Shown here: positions 7,980 to 18,500 of the stretch, one piece after another
How positions within the stretch are numbered: the stretch's first letter is position 1
Layout: every line of letters begins with the position of its first letter
Origin: Crocinitomix sp044361315
GTDB lineage: Bacteria; Bacteroidota; Bacteroidia; Flavobacteriales_D; Crocinitomicaceae
NCBI GenBank assembly: GCA_044361315.1
Contig: JBIKJA010000001.1
Coordinates: 186,001-250,000 of the forward strand
Direction: 5' to 3'
DNA: 64,000 bases
Notes under the pieces: generated by a model
What the model was told of the DNA's origin: nothing
Database searches by the model: none
What the model saw: only the letters and a program-made list of their open reading frames with translations
Program-made: the position numbers and the translations under genes

Positions 7980-10385
7980 TTAAATCTTCGCTTCTTCTAA
8001 TCCGTTAATAAAATTTTCATTGATGTTTGCTTGATAATTACCATTTTCATCGTATTGAGACAAACACATTACTTTTTCAGCATCGCTACAATTCATTTTA
8101 TTACACATTGCTTCACACTCCTCTTTGGTCATTTCTGAACAATTAGAAAGGTCGCAAGTCCCCATTTCAGAACAGCATTCAATTTGAGCAGCAGCTGTTT
8201 CATTTTCGTGATTTCCTTCACCTAAAATTGGAGCGATTACCAAGCCAATTAAACAAGTTAATTTGATTAAAATGTTCATAGAAGGGCCAGAAGTATCTTT
8301 GAAAGGATCTCCAACAGTGTCTCCAGTTACAGCAGCTTTGTGAGCATCAGAACCTTTGTAAGTCATTTTTCCATTAATCATCACACCAGCTTCGAAAGAT
8401 TTTTTAGCATTATCCCAAGCACCACCTGCGTTGTTTTGGAAAACTGCCCACAATACACCAGAAACTGTAACACCAGCCATATAACCACCTAACATTTCGG
8501 CAATTAATTGATTGTTATCACCGTAAACTAATTTACCTAAAAGTACAATTGCAATTGGGAAACCAATGGTCATTAAACCAGGTAACATCATTTCTCTTAA
8601 CGCAGCTTTTGTTGAAATGTCCACACATTTTGCATATTCAGGTTTTGCTTTCCCTTCCATAATGCCTGGAATTTCTTTAAACTGACGTCTAACTTCGTAC
8701 ACCATGTCCATAGCAGCTTTACCAACTGAATTCATAGCGAGTGCAGAGAATACCACGGGGATCATCCCTCCGATAAACAACATTGCTAATACTGGTGCCT
8801 TAAAGATGTTGATTCCGTCAATTCCTGTAAAGGTAACGTAAGCAGCAAATAAGGCCAATGATGTTAATGCAGCGGACGCAATCGCGAATCCTTTTCCCGT
8901 TGCAGCAGTTGTATTGCCAACTGAATCTAAAATATCTGTACGCATTCTAACTTCTTTAGGTAATTCGCTCATTTCAGCGATTCCACCTGCGTTGTCAGAA
9001 ATAGGACCGAAAGCATCGATTGCTAGTTGCATAGCGGTAGTTGCCATCATTGCAGAAGCCGCTAATGCAACTCCATAAAACCCTGCGAATGCATACGAAG
9101 CCCATATAGCAGCAGCAAATAAAATTACTGTTGGGAAAGTTGAAATCATCCCTGTTGCTAGACCTGCAATTACGTTTGTACCAGCACCAGTTGACGATTT
9201 TTGTACAATTTTCAACACGGGTTTTGTTCCTAAACCAGTATAATACTCAGTAACAGAAGAGATAAATCCTCCAACAGCCAAACCAACTATGGTAGCATAA
9301 AAAACACGCATTGAAGAAATTTGTTTCATCCCTTCGCCAAAGAAGTTCATGTCCATTGTTTCAGGCAACATATATTTAACAAGGAAAAAACAAGCAATTG
9401 TTGTTAAACCAATAGACACCCAGTTACCAATATTTAATGCTCTTTGAACTTGTTTTTCTTTTGCCGTTTCTGAAGTGATTTTTACCAACATTGTTCCTAA
9501 AATCGAGAACAAAATTCCGAAACCAGCAATTGCCATTGGCAGTAAAATTGGCCCGATTCCGCCGAAATCATCAGAAATACTTCCACCCATGTCTTTAATC
9601 ACGTAGTTACCTAATACCATTGCGGCCAATACAGTTGCTACATACGAACCAAATAAATCGGCACCCATACCAGCAACGTCACCTACGTTATCACCTACGT
9701 TATCTGCAATTGTTGCAGGGTTTCTTGGATCGTCTTCAGGGATTCCAGCCTCGACTTTACCTACTAAGTCCGCTCCAACGTCAGCTGCTTTTGTGTAAAT
9801 TCCTCCTCCAACTCGCGCAAATAAAGCGATTGATTCGGCACCCAAAGAAAATCCTGCTAATGTTTCTAATACAATAGTCATTTGATCGGTTGACGTCCAT
9901 TCGCCCCCCATAAAATATTGGTAGAAGAAAATGAAAAATCCAGTTAAACCTAAAACGGCTAACCCTGCAACACCTAATCCCATTACAGTACCTCCGCCAA
10001 ATGAAACTTTTAAAGCTTTTGGTAAGCTAGTTCGCGCAGCTTGAGTTGTTCTAACATTTGTTTTTGTTGCGATTTTCATTCCCATGTTTCCTGCCAATGC
10101 AGAAAAGAATGCACCAAAAACAAAGGCCACAACAATCAATATATGCGTGGTTGGCACATAAAATGAAATAGAAGCCAATATAATACTGGCGATTACAACG
10201 AAAATAGCTAATAATCTATACTCAGCTTTTAAGAATGCTAAGGCTCCTTCGTAAATATAATCGGAGATTTCTTTCATTTTGCCATCGCCAGCATCCTGTT
10301 TCAAAACCCATTTTCTTTTGGCTGCCATGAAGGCTAGACCAATTATCGCCATCACTATTGGCACATAAATCATTAATGATTCCAT
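7980..10385 (-). CDS. hppA: membrane-bound ion-pumping pyrophosphatase with Cys-rich C-terminal tail
   Basis: 801 residues. It hydrolyses pyrophosphate and pumps H+ or Na+ out of the cytoplasm. Sixteen membrane helices are expected. The signature DVGADLVGKVEAGIPEDDPRN and the DNVGDNVGD metal-pyrophosphate motif are present. The residue that decides K+ dependence is alanine (GNTTAATGKG), as in K+-dependent enzymes; the pumped ion cannot be fixed from what I see. The family body ends about residue 724 (IAPILGEG). Beyond it is a hydrophilic tail (725-801) with eight cysteines at about 737, 738, 744, 749, 757, 761, 766 and 774, including ECEAMCNKMNCSDAEKVMC. M-PPase C-termini face the periplasm, so the tail should too. 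Driven by a strong promoter; single gene. Confidence 0.95.
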   Translation of the reverse strand: MESLMIYVPIVMAIIGLAFMAAKRKWVLKQDAGDGKMKEISDYIYEGALAFLKAEYRLLAIFVVIASIILASISFYVPTTHILIVVAFVFGAFFSALAGNMGMKIATKTNVRTTQAARTSLPKALKVSFGGGTVMGLGVAGLAVLGLTGFFIFFYQYFMGGEWTSTDQMTIVLETLAGFSLGAESIALFARVGGGIYTKAADVGADLVGKVEAGIPEDDPRNPATIADNVGDNVGDVAGMGADLFGSYVATVLAAMVLGNYVIKDMGGSISDDFGGIGPILLPMAIAGFGILFSILGTMLVKITSETAKEKQVQRALNIGNWVSIGLTTIACFFLVKYMLPETMDMNFFGEGMKQISSMRVFYATIVGLAVGGFISSVTEYYTGLGTKPVLKIVQKSSTGAGTNVIAGLATGMISTFPTVILFAAAIWASYAFAGFYGVALAASAMMATTAMQLAIDAFGPISDNAGGIAEMSELPKEVRMRTDILDSVGNTTAATGKGFAIASAALTSLALFAAYVTFTGIDGINIFKAPVLAMLFIGGMIPVVFSALAMNSVGKAAMDMVYEVRRQFKEIPGIMEGKAKPEYAKCVDISTKAALREMMLPGLMTIGFPIAIVLLGKLVYGDNNQLIAEMLGGYMAGVTVSGVLWAVFQNNAGGAWDNAKKSFEAGVMINGKMTYKGSDAHKAAVTGDTVGDPFKDTSGPSMNILIKLTCLIGLVIAPILGEGNHENETAAAQIECCSEMGTCDLSNCSEMTKEECEAMCNKMNCSDAEKVMCLSQYDENGNYQANINENFINGLEEAKI

Positions 10386-10417
10386 ACTTTATTTATCGGT
10401 TATTAAATAATTGGGTG

Positions 10418-10446
10418 CAAATGTAACAAAACCTAAACAAATTCAA
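10418..10446 (-). promoter_or_regulatory. hppA promoter (TTG-N18-TACATTTG)
   Basis: Minus-strand TTG (10446-10444), 18-base spacer, then TACATTTG (10425-10418), a full match to the Bacteroidota -33/-7 consensus. Transcription should begin near 10413, giving a leader of about 28 bases before the ATG at 10385. Confidence 0.75.
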
Positions 10447-10529
10447 AATACAAAATTACCATGAATCCAATTTCTATGGACCGAATCAGTAATTTAAGGG
10501 TAGAAATTTTGTGAAATTTGGTTTATTGT

Positions 10530-11993
10530 TTAGCTAATTGTCCAACTTGTTCCTTCTTTTCCATCTTTTATTTGAATGCCTACTTCTGAAAGTTTGTCAC
10601 GAATCAAATCCGAGGTGCCCCAATCTTTCTGGTCGCGAGCGTTTTTTCTTAAGGTCAAAATCACCTCCATCGTTCCTTCTAATTTGTCGTTTCCTGCCTC
10701 TTCTAAAAACGTCAAGCCAAGCACATTAAAAACTAATTTACTAGTTACCGTTTTTAGTGCATTTAAATCTTTCCCCGAGATACTTGAATTACCGTCTTTT
10801 ATTTTGTTAATGAAAGTGGTGATTTCAAATAAATTTGCAATTAAAATTGGTGTATTAAAATCATCGTTCATGGCCTCATGAAGGTGTTGAATCATCTGAT
10901 CGACATTTTCTGAACTGGTTTCAGCAGTTGATAAGGTATCCATTGTTTTAATTCCTGCCATTAGTTTGTGAAATCCTTTTTCAGATGCTTTTAAAGCTTC
11001 TGAAGAAAAATCTAACTCACTTCGATAATGCGCTTGCATCATAAAAAAACGCACAACCATTGGGTGAAATCCTTGCTCTAATAAATCGGTATCCCCTGTG
11101 AACAGCTCCTCTGGTAATAAATTATTTCCAGTCGATTTGCTCATTTTTTTACCGTTCAATGTCAACATATTAGCGTGCATCCAATAATTTACGGGACTGT
11201 GACCATTTACTGCTTCACCTTGTGCGATTTCACATTCGTGATGCGGGAATTTTAAATCCATTCCGCCCCCGTGAATATCAAATCTGCTTCCAAGGTATTT
11301 TTGCGACATGGCGGTGCATTCGAGGTGCCATCCAGGAAAACCTTGGCTCCAAGGCGAAGGCCAACGCATGATGTGAAAAGGCGAAGCTTTTTTCCACAAA
11401 GCAAAATCAAGTGGGCTTTTTTTCTCGTCCTGTCCATCTAAATCACGTGTCCCCGAAATTAGGTCTTCTATTTTTCGTTTAGACAAGACGCCGTAATCAT
11501 ATTTTTGATTGTGTTTTTCCACATCAAAATAAATCGAACCATTGCTTTCGTAGGCCAAACCTTTTTGGATAATGTCTTTCACAATCTCTATTTGTTCAAT
11601 AATATGTCCCGTTGCAGTTGGCTCTATGCTAGGCGACAAATTGTTGAATTGTTTCAAAATTGCATGAAATCCAACGGTATATTTTTGTACGATTTCCATC
11701 GGTTCCAATTCTTCCAACCTCGCTTTTTTAGAAATTTTATCCTCCCCTTCGTCCGCATCATTTTCGAGGTGACCTGCGTCCGTTATGTTTCTAACGTAAC
11801 GAACTTTGTAACCCAAATACAGCAAGTAACGGTAAATCATGTCAAACGAAATAAACGTACGACAATTGCCTAAATGTACATCACTATATACAGTTGGTCC
11901 ACATACATACATGCCTACTTTATCTGTATGGATGGGCACAAAAACTTCTTTTTGACCAGAGAGTGTGTTGTAAATTTTTAGTTCTTTTTGCAT
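10530..11993 (-). CDS. cysS: cysteine--tRNA ligase
   Basis: 487 residues, close to the usual 460-490. It charges tRNA-Cys with cysteine in the cytoplasm. Class I motifs are in place: the zinc ligand C31 within MYVCGPTVY, the HIGH-like signature as HLGN, the HLECTAMS and FPHHECEIAQ zinc-site stretches, and KMSKS as NGKKMSKSTGN. The C-terminal helical DALR-like anticodon region follows to the end (EVGIQIKDGKEGTSW). Single-copy housekeeping gene between hppA and a MORN-like gene, all on the minus strand. A TATTTTTG sequence (12011-12004) lies close upstream but overlaps the T-run of the preceding terminator, so its promoter role is unclear. Confidence 0.96.
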   Translation of the reverse strand: MQKELKIYNTLSGQKEVFVPIHTDKVGMYVCGPTVYSDVHLGNCRTFISFDMIYRYLLYLGYKVRYVRNITDAGHLENDADEGEDKISKKARLEELEPMEIVQKYTVGFHAILKQFNNLSPSIEPTATGHIIEQIEIVKDIIQKGLAYESNGSIYFDVEKHNQKYDYGVLSKRKIEDLISGTRDLDGQDEKKSPLDFALWKKASPFHIMRWPSPWSQGFPGWHLECTAMSQKYLGSRFDIHGGGMDLKFPHHECEIAQGEAVNGHSPVNYWMHANMLTLNGKKMSKSTGNNLLPEELFTGDTDLLEQGFHPMVVRFFMMQAHYRSELDFSSEALKASEKGFHKLMAGIKTMDTLSTAETSSENVDQMIQHLHEAMNDDFNTPILIANLFEITTFINKIKDGNSSISGKDLNALKTVTSKLVFNVLGLTFLEEAGNDKLEGTMEVILTLRKNARDQKDWGTSDLIRDKLSEVGIQIKDGKEGTSWTIS

Positions 11994-12002
11994 GATCTAT
12001 AT

Positions 12003-12046
12003 TCAAAAATAAAAAACCCGAACCAAGTTTAGACTTAGTTCGGGTT
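12003..12046 (-). terminator. terminator after the MORN-like gene
   Basis: 13-bp stem with arms 12015-12027 and 12034-12046 (AACCCGAACCAAG / CTTAGTTCGGGTT; one G-U wobble on the minus strand), 6-base loop, followed on the minus strand by TTTTTTATTTTTG. It begins 22 bases after the stop of the 12068 gene. Confidence 0.88.
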
Positions 12047-12067
12047 CAAATTTAATATTATTTTTTA

Positions 12068-12982
12068 CTAAAGTTGACCGTCGGAGTGGTACTTACCGTC
12101 TTTCCAAACCTCAATTTTTAATAAAATTCCGTCGCTGTCGTATTTATAGAGTTTACCGTCAAGTAATTTGCCTTCTCTAAATTCGCCGTCCATCCACAAT
12201 TCTTGATCTGAATTATACACTTTGTTGTATCCGTTTGTTTTGAATTTTTTATCGTTGGTAGTTCCTTTTGTTCCGTCAGGTGCAATTGAAGAAGATTTAA
12301 CTGTTGTCTGGACAATCGCTTCTGGGTTCACCATTTCTTTTTCAATTCGAGAAGCAACTGTTCCGTCACTGTTGTACATGATAATTTCTTTTACGTCTCC
12401 ATTTGGATAATAACGTTTTGCTTCGCCCACTGTAACACCATCTTTTTTGGTGTATTCAAATTCTAATTTTCCATTTGGGTGATAGTACCGCACTACCCCT
12501 TCTTCACGTCCTTCAGTATTGAAATATTTTTCTTGAGATAAGACACCAGTATCAAACCATCTTTTATAAACTTCAACTTGTTTACCATCGGTAAATTTAC
12601 CTTCTTCCATTGGCTTACCATTTTCATGGTATTTCACATAAGCACCATTTGGACGGTTGTCAACATACATTCCTTTTAGTCGGACCGTTTTACCATCTGT
12701 GTGGTATTTAATCCACTCCCCTTCTTTTCGGCTGTTTTTATATAAGCCTTCTTCGATTTTACCATCAGCTGGATAACCTTTGTCTGGTTGCATTCTGCCC
12801 CAAATAGTCCACATACCCTGCTTTCCATTAGCGTCTTCTTTATTCGGATGCCCTTGAGGATTAATTACATCTCTATAATTATCGTAAAGCATTATTCCAG
12901 ACGTGTTTTCTATTGCACCAACCGAACTTGCCAATAGGAAGATAATTATGGTGAAAATATTTTTTAATCTGAGGAATTTCAT
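12068..12982 (-). CDS. exported MORN-like (YwqK-type) repeat protein
   Basis: 304 residues. Signal peptide at 1-23 (IIIFLLASSVGA). The body is built of MORN_2/YwqK-type repeats, each an aromatic-polar-x-N-G/D-G-K stretch: YHTDGKTVRLKG, YHENGKPMEEGKF, YHPNGKLEFEY, YYPNGDVKEIIMY and YKYDSDGILLKIE. At least six units cover residues about 70-295. These form short beta hairpins; the family is often labelled YwqK antitoxin but in Bacteroidota is mostly exported and of unknown role. Nothing near it is toxin-like, so I do not infer a toxin pair. A second, shorter protein of the same repeat class lies at 21296. Confidence 0.82.
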   Translation of the reverse strand: MKFLRLKNIFTIIIFLLASSVGAIENTSGIMLYDNYRDVINPQGHPNKEDANGKQGMWTIWGRMQPDKGYPADGKIEEGLYKNSRKEGEWIKYHTDGKTVRLKGMYVDNRPNGAYVKYHENGKPMEEGKFTDGKQVEVYKRWFDTGVLSQEKYFNTEGREEGVVRYYHPNGKLEFEYTKKDGVTVGEAKRYYPNGDVKEIIMYNSDGTVASRIEKEMVNPEAIVQTTVKSSSIAPDGTKGTTNDKKFKTNGYNKVYNSDQELWMDGEFREGKLLDGKLYKYDSDGILLKIEVWKDGKYHSDGQL

Positions 12983-13109
12983 TTTAAGTTCATAAAATTT
13001 ATAGCTAAACTATAAAAAATAATTTGATTTGGTACTAAATTTCGATAAAGGCTCTAATCTAAATGATTAAATTCTATTTACGTTCGATAACCGTAGAACT
13101 TATTCCTGA

Positions 13110-14051
13110 TTAATTTATCAACACGTTATCGAGCATAATTTTAACCATTTTTTCTAAATCGTAAGCTGCCTTCCATCCCCAATCAGTTTTTGCACGAGAA
13201 TCGTCAATGCTACTTGGCCAAGAATCTGCGATTTTTTGTCTGAAATCTGGCGAATAAGTAATTTCAACTGTTGGACGATGTTTTTTGATTTCGTTAAAGA
13301 TTTCTGCTGGGGTAAATGAAATTCCTCCCAAATTGTAGGACGAACGAATTTTTACGGATTCAGCGGGTGCCTCCATTAAGGAAATAGTTGCGTTAATAGC
13401 GTCTTCCATGTACATCATTGGCAAAGCCGTGTCTGCTGATAAAAAGCAATTGTATGCTTCGTTTCTATTGGCCGAATAAAAAATATCTACCGCATAATCT
13501 GTCGTTCCACCACCAGGCAAAGAAGTGTATGATATCAACCCGGGGTAACGAATACTTCTTACGTCGACATTAAATTGTTTTGCATAATATTCGCACCATC
13601 TTTCACCTGCCAATTTACTAATGCCATAAACCGTTGTTGGCTCCATGATTGTAAATTGAGGTGTCTGATCGGAAGGAGTGGTTGGTCCAAATACAGCGAT
13701 TGAACTTGGCCAAAATATTTTTTTAATTATTCCTTCTTTTGCTAAATTTAAGACATGAAATAACCCTTCCATGTTCAATTTCCAAGCAAAATCGGGATTC
13801 TTTTCGGCGGTTGCTGATAATAAGGCAGCCAATAAATAAATTTCTGTGACTTGATGTTTTTTGACAATCGCGCGTAATGCTTGATCGTCCATGATGTCTA
13901 ATTTTTCGTAAGGACCATTTTTAAGGGCTTCCTTTGGCTGGTCTTGTAAATCGGACGCTATAATACTTTCATTCCCAAAACGGGATCTTAATCCAACAAT
14001 TAACTCAGTTCCTATCTGTCCTGAAGCTCCAATAACTAATACTTTTTTCAT
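13110..14051 (-). CDS. L-threonine 3-dehydrogenase, SDR (epimerase-like) type
   Basis: 313 residues from the ATG at 14051, chosen since the Rossmann strand MKKVLVIGASGQIGTEL starts there and longer starts add a non-conserved leader. It oxidises L-threonine to 2-amino-3-oxobutyrate with NAD+, feeding glycine and acetyl-CoA formation. The GxxGxxG loop (GASGQIG), the SSIAVFG catalytic serine region and YGISK (Tyr and Lys of the catalytic set) are present. The signatures SYTSLPGGGTTDYAVDIFY and FLSADTALPMMYMEDAI are those of the extended-SDR threonine dehydrogenases known from Flavobacterium and trypanosomes, not the zinc-dependent Tdh. It is divergent from the tyrosine-degradation pair at 14296. 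Confidence 0.9.
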   Translation of the reverse strand: MKKVLVIGASGQIGTELIVGLRSRFGNESIIASDLQDQPKEALKNGPYEKLDIMDDQALRAIVKKHQVTEIYLLAALLSATAEKNPDFAWKLNMEGLFHVLNLAKEGIIKKIFWPSSIAVFGPTTPSDQTPQFTIMEPTTVYGISKLAGERWCEYYAKQFNVDVRSIRYPGLISYTSLPGGGTTDYAVDIFYSANRNEAYNCFLSADTALPMMYMEDAINATISLMEAPAESVKIRSSYNLGGISFTPAEIFNEIKKHRPTVEITYSPDFRQKIADSWPSSIDDSRAKTDWGWKAAYDLEKMVKIMLDNVLIN

Positions 14052-14083
14052 GTACACCCTTTTTGAGGAAATTTGATTCTTTG

Positions 14084-14091
14084 CAAAAATA
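14084..14091 (-). promoter_or_regulatory. candidate -7 box for threonine dehydrogenase
   Basis: TATTTTTG on the minus strand (TAnnTTTG consensus), 32 bases before the ATG at 14051. No TTG at the right distance upstream. Confidence 0.45.
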
Positions 14092-14295
14092 AATTTATTT
14101 CGCTTGGAACTGAGAAATGTCATACAAAAAATCGGTATTATGAGTATATTTGGGTTATTAATTCGAATAATTAGATGATTGGAGTTTTTGAGACATTGTT
14201 AATTCACCTAAAATTCCTTGTGAAAAGGAATCCAGAATGATTGTTTTCACGATCAATCTATACCATGAATTATAAACAAGTTAAATAAAAAAATT

Positions 14296-15453
<1,158 letters not shown>

Positions 15454-15471
15454 CCTTAAAAAATTAAGAAA

Positions 15472-16635
15472 ATGTCAGCAGAAATTAAAAATTTAAAAAA
15501 TATTCAAAATACCAATTACGGCTTAGAAAAATTATTTTCAGAAGCCGAGGATTTTCTACCACTTTTAGGTACCGACTATGTTGAATTATACGTCGGTAAT
15601 GCAAAACAATCCGCACACTTTTACAAAACGGCATTTGGATTTCAATCAGAAGCTTATGCGGGTTTAGAAACTGGCTTAAAAGATCGCGTTTCGTATGTGT
15701 TAAAGCAAGACAAAATTCGATTGGTATTAACTACACCACTTACCGAACATGGGCCAATCAACGACCATATTAATAAACATGGCGACGGGGTTAAAGTGAT
15801 TGCTTTGTGGGTAGAAGATGCGCGTTCGGCTTGGGAAGAAACGACTAAACGAGGAGCTGTTTCGTTTATGGAACCATACACCGAATCGGACGAAAACGGA
15901 GAAATTGTTCGCTCAGGAATTCATACTTACGGCGATACGGTTCATATTTTTGTTGAACGCAAAAATTACAAGGGACTATTCTTGCCGGGGTATAGAAAAT
16001 GGGAATCGCATTATAACCCAGAACCAATGGGCTTAAAATTTATCGATCACATGGTAGGCAATGTTGGTTGGGGCGAAATGAAAGATTGGTGCGAGTTTTA
16101 CGGAAAAGTAATGGGCTTTGCACAAATTATTTCGTTTACCGATGACGATATTTCGACTGAATTTACTGCCTTAATGAGTAAAGTAATGTCCAATGGCAAT
16201 GGGCGAATTAAATTTCCAATTAACGAACCTGCCAAAGGAAAGAAAAAATCACAAATCGAAGAATACCTAGATTTTTACAAAGGCCCAGGTGTACAGCATA
16301 TTGCTGTTGCCACGGATAATATTGTTGAAACCGTAAGTGCCATGCGCGATCGTGGTGTCGAATTTTTATACGTCCCTGAAACCTATTACGACGATTTATT
16401 AGACCGTGTAGGAGCAATTGATGAAGATGTAGAAATTTTGAAAAAACACGGAATTTTAATTGACCGTGATGAAGAAGGTTACTTGTTACAATTATTTACC
16501 AAACCAGTGGTCGATAGGCCTACCATGTTCTTTGAAATTATTCAACGAAAAGGAGCGCAATCTTTTGGTGTTGGTAACTTCAAAGCCCTTTTTGAGGCAA
16601 TTGAGCGTGAACAAGGCAATAGAGGGACGTTGTAA
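15472..16635 (+). CDS. hppD: 4-hydroxyphenylpyruvate dioxygenase
   Basis: 387 residues, normal for HPPD. It converts 4-hydroxyphenylpyruvate to homogentisate with Fe(II) and O2, supplying the substrate of the preceding gene. Two vicinal-oxygen-chelate halves are visible: the N-terminal half begins DYVELYVGNAKQSAHFYKTA, the C-terminal half begins LKFIDHMVGNV. Expected iron ligands are the His in FIDHMVGNV, the His in GVQHIAVATDNI and the Glu in MFFEIIQRKG. The C-terminal helix region (FGVGNFKALFEAIEREQGNRG) that closes over the active site is intact. Co-transcribed with hmgA. Confidence 0.95.
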   Translation: MSAEIKNLKNIQNTNYGLEKLFSEAEDFLPLLGTDYVELYVGNAKQSAHFYKTAFGFQSEAYAGLETGLKDRVSYVLKQDKIRLVLTTPLTEHGPINDHINKHGDGVKVIALWVEDARSAWEETTKRGAVSFMEPYTESDENGEIVRSGIHTYGDTVHIFVERKNYKGLFLPGYRKWESHYNPEPMGLKFIDHMVGNVGWGEMKDWCEFYGKVMGFAQIISFTDDDISTEFTALMSKVMSNGNGRIKFPINEPAKGKKKSQIEEYLDFYKGPGVQHIAVATDNIVETVSAMRDRGVEFLYVPETYYDDLLDRVGAIDEDVEILKKHGILIDRDEEGYLLQLFTKPVVDRPTMFFEIIQRKGAQSFGVGNFKALFEAIEREQGNRGTL

Positions 16636-16777
16636 TAACCTGAGAGTTCGACTAACTCAAGTTAGTTAACTTATGCGCCAAGGCGGCAACTTTAGTGCAT
16701 AGCAGGAATTGGTTCTTACAGGAAAACAATCAAACTTATCAACTTTAACTTAAAAAAGAGTTGAGATCAATCCAAAA

Positions 16778-16811
16778 AAAAACTCCCTCTCAAAAATGAG
16801 AAGGAGTTTTT
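16778..16811. terminator. bidirectional terminator between hppD and YceI gene
   Basis: Arms AAAAACTCCCTCTCA (16778-16792) and TGAGAAGGAGTTTTT (16797-16811), one mismatch, 4-base loop, with A/T runs on both sides. It serves the plus-strand hmgA-hppD unit and the minus-strand YceI gene. Confidence 0.85.
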
Positions 16812-16830
16812 AAATCAAGTGTTCAAACGA

Positions 16831-17493
16831 CTAGTGTGATGCAGCAGCATCAGCAGCAGGAGCAGCAGGAACTAAAGTACCTTGAATAGTTGCAGTAAAT
16901 GCAATTTTAGTATCGTGAGGACCTTCTTTTGGTGCTTTTACTTTTTCTTTTTCGAAGAATGGCATCATTATTTGAGCGAAGTCAATTGTGAAAGAACCTA
17001 CTTCAATTGTACAAGTTTGTTCAGTTTGTGTAATTGTAATTGGAGCTTCAACTGGAACTTCTTTTCCAATGATAGAAACTTTTCCATAAACCATTCCACC
17101 TTCATATTTTTCAAATGTGAAAGTTGAAGTAGCAAATTGATTTACATCAAAGAAATCAGCTGTTTTTAAATGACCATCTAACATCGCATCACCACCAGTG
17201 ATTGAGTTCATGTTCACTTCTAAAGAACCACCTGTTAAAACAACACTGTCCCCAGTAGCTGAAATATCAATTGATCCGCTTAATACTTTTGCAGTACCCA
17301 TGTGAGAAACTGTATCAGCATTAAAATTATTCCAATTAATTACTGTAGTAGCAGAATCAACTGTATAGTTAGATACTACTGTTTCAACTACCGTTGAATC
17401 TGCTGCAGGAGCTTCAGCCTCAGCTTCGCCACCACCACAAGAAACTAAAAAAAGTGGCATTGCAGCCAATCCTAAAATTACTAATTTTTTCAT
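16831..17493 (-). CDS. YceI-domain lipoprotein
   Basis: 220 residues. The signal ends in a lipobox with Cys19 (LFLVSCGGGEAEAE), so the mature protein is lipid-anchored in the envelope. The YceI lipocalin-like domain spans about residues 40-210: the DSATTVINWNNFNADTVSHMG start, the LSGSIDISA strand, DGHLKTADFFDVNQFATSTF (conserved in the family) and the VEVGS-like closing strands. YceI proteins bind polyprenoid or lipid-like molecules in a hydrophobic barrel; the ligand here is unknown. An acidic-alanine linker follows the lipid anchor and the C-terminus is alanine-rich. It has a consensus promoter and its own terminator, so it is a monocistronic, probably well-expressed gene. Confidence 0.9.
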   Translation of the reverse strand: MKKLVILGLAAMPLFLVSCGGGEAEAEAPAADSTVVETVVSNYTVDSATTVINWNNFNADTVSHMGTAKVLSGSIDISATGDSVVLTGGSLEVNMNSITGGDAMLDGHLKTADFFDVNQFATSTFTFEKYEGGMVYGKVSIIGKEVPVEAPITITQTEQTCTIEVGSFTIDFAQIMMPFFEKEKVKAPKEGPHDTKIAFTATIQGTLVPAAPAADAAASH

Positions 17494-17525
17494 TTGTTTT
17501 TGTTATATTTATTTGTTTAGACATG

Positions 17526-17555
17526 CAAATGTAAATAATTCTTAAATTATAACAA
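17526..17555 (-). promoter_or_regulatory. YceI gene promoter (TTG-N19-TACATTTG)
   Basis: Minus-strand TTG (17555-17553), 19-base spacer, TACATTTG (17533-17526). This is the best consensus match in the window. The start codon is at 17493, about 28 bases beyond the expected transcription start. Confidence 0.8.
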
Positions 17556-17607
17556 TCTTTATTGCACTTATTTAATTGTAAATTATTTTTAGCTAATTTT
17601 ATCCCCG

Positions 17608-18492
17608 ATGAGTAAAACGCATGGCAAAGTTAGAAAAGGGCTAAGAACAGCCTATGTTTCGACGATTATTGGGATTGTGATGGTGCTGTTTATTTTGGGC
17701 ATTGTTTCGTGGTTTGTTTTGGGGCTGAATAATTTAAAAAATAACAATATCGAAAGTTTTGAGATTGATTTGTTTTTTGAAAAATCGGTAAATACACTCG
17801 AATTAAGTTTGATTGAAGAAGAAATTGCTTCTAAACCTTATGCGAACACCGTTTTATATCGCTCGTCGGAAGAAGCGTGGGAAATTATTAAGGAAGATAT
17901 TGGCGGCGACTCTGCTTTGGCGGTGATTGACGATGAAAATCCGCTCAATCAATCCATTATTTTGACGCTTAAGAAAGATTACTTTTCGCTCGACAGCATG
18001 CAATTAATTGAAAAACAATTAATGGCCGAATATGATGCTAAATTAATCGAGGTTTCGTATCAAAAAGAAATTTTTTCGGAATACAATAAACGGATTCAGA
18101 AAATTGTTTATTTCGCCCTATTAATTGCGATTATGCTTTTGTTTGTTGCCATTGGGATGATTAATAATACCATTCGCTTAGCGCTTTTCTCTAAACGTTT
18201 TTTGATTAAAACTATGCAATTGGTGGGGGCAACGCCGCAATTTATTCGTCGCCCATTTTTTTGGAGCGCCGTTCAACAAGGTTTAATTTCTGGTATTATA
18301 GCAGGGACTATGGTGCTTGGTTTAATTTATGTATTGCAACGCTACAACCCACTTTTTTTAGAAATGACAGATTTAAAATTGTATTTTGTCATTTTATTAG
18401 GCATTGTTTTGTTTGGTGTATTCATTACGTTGGTGTCAACTTTTTTTGCTTTAAGAAAATACCTACGTCTAAATTTAGACGAATTATATTAA
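17608..18492 (+). CDS. ftsX: cell division protein FtsX
   Basis: 294 residues with four expected membrane helices: one near 20-40, an extracytoplasmic domain about 45-165, then three helices at about 170-190, 220-245 and 258-280. This is the FtsX layout, in which the permease works with the FtsE ATPase to activate peptidoglycan hydrolases at the septum through its periplasmic loop. The helices carry the LFVAIGMINNTIRLALFSKRF and KTMQLVGATPQFIRRPF stretches that match the FtsX coupling region. No ftsE is in the window. First gene of a plus-strand series with DUF3098, uppP and truB. Confidence 0.9.
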   Translation: MSKTHGKVRKGLRTAYVSTIIGIVMVLFILGIVSWFVLGLNNLKNNNIESFEIDLFFEKSVNTLELSLIEEEIASKPYANTVLYRSSEEAWEIIKEDIGGDSALAVIDDENPLNQSIILTLKKDYFSLDSMQLIEKQLMAEYDAKLIEVSYQKEIFSEYNKRIQKIVYFALLIAIMLLFVAIGMINNTIRLALFSKRFLIKTMQLVGATPQFIRRPFFWSAVQQGLISGIIAGTMVLGLIYVLQRYNPLFLEMTDLKLYFVILLGIVLFGVFITLVSTFFALRKYLRLNLDELY

Positions 18493-18500
18493 CTTCGCCA

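Noticed and set aside
12004..12011. TATTTTTG upstream of cysS as its -7 box
   Set aside because: It coincides with the T-run of the preceding terminator, and the only TTG is 12 bases away, too close.
12068..12982. YwqK label as an antitoxin for the MORN-like protein
   Set aside because: The protein is exported and no toxin-like gene lies beside it.
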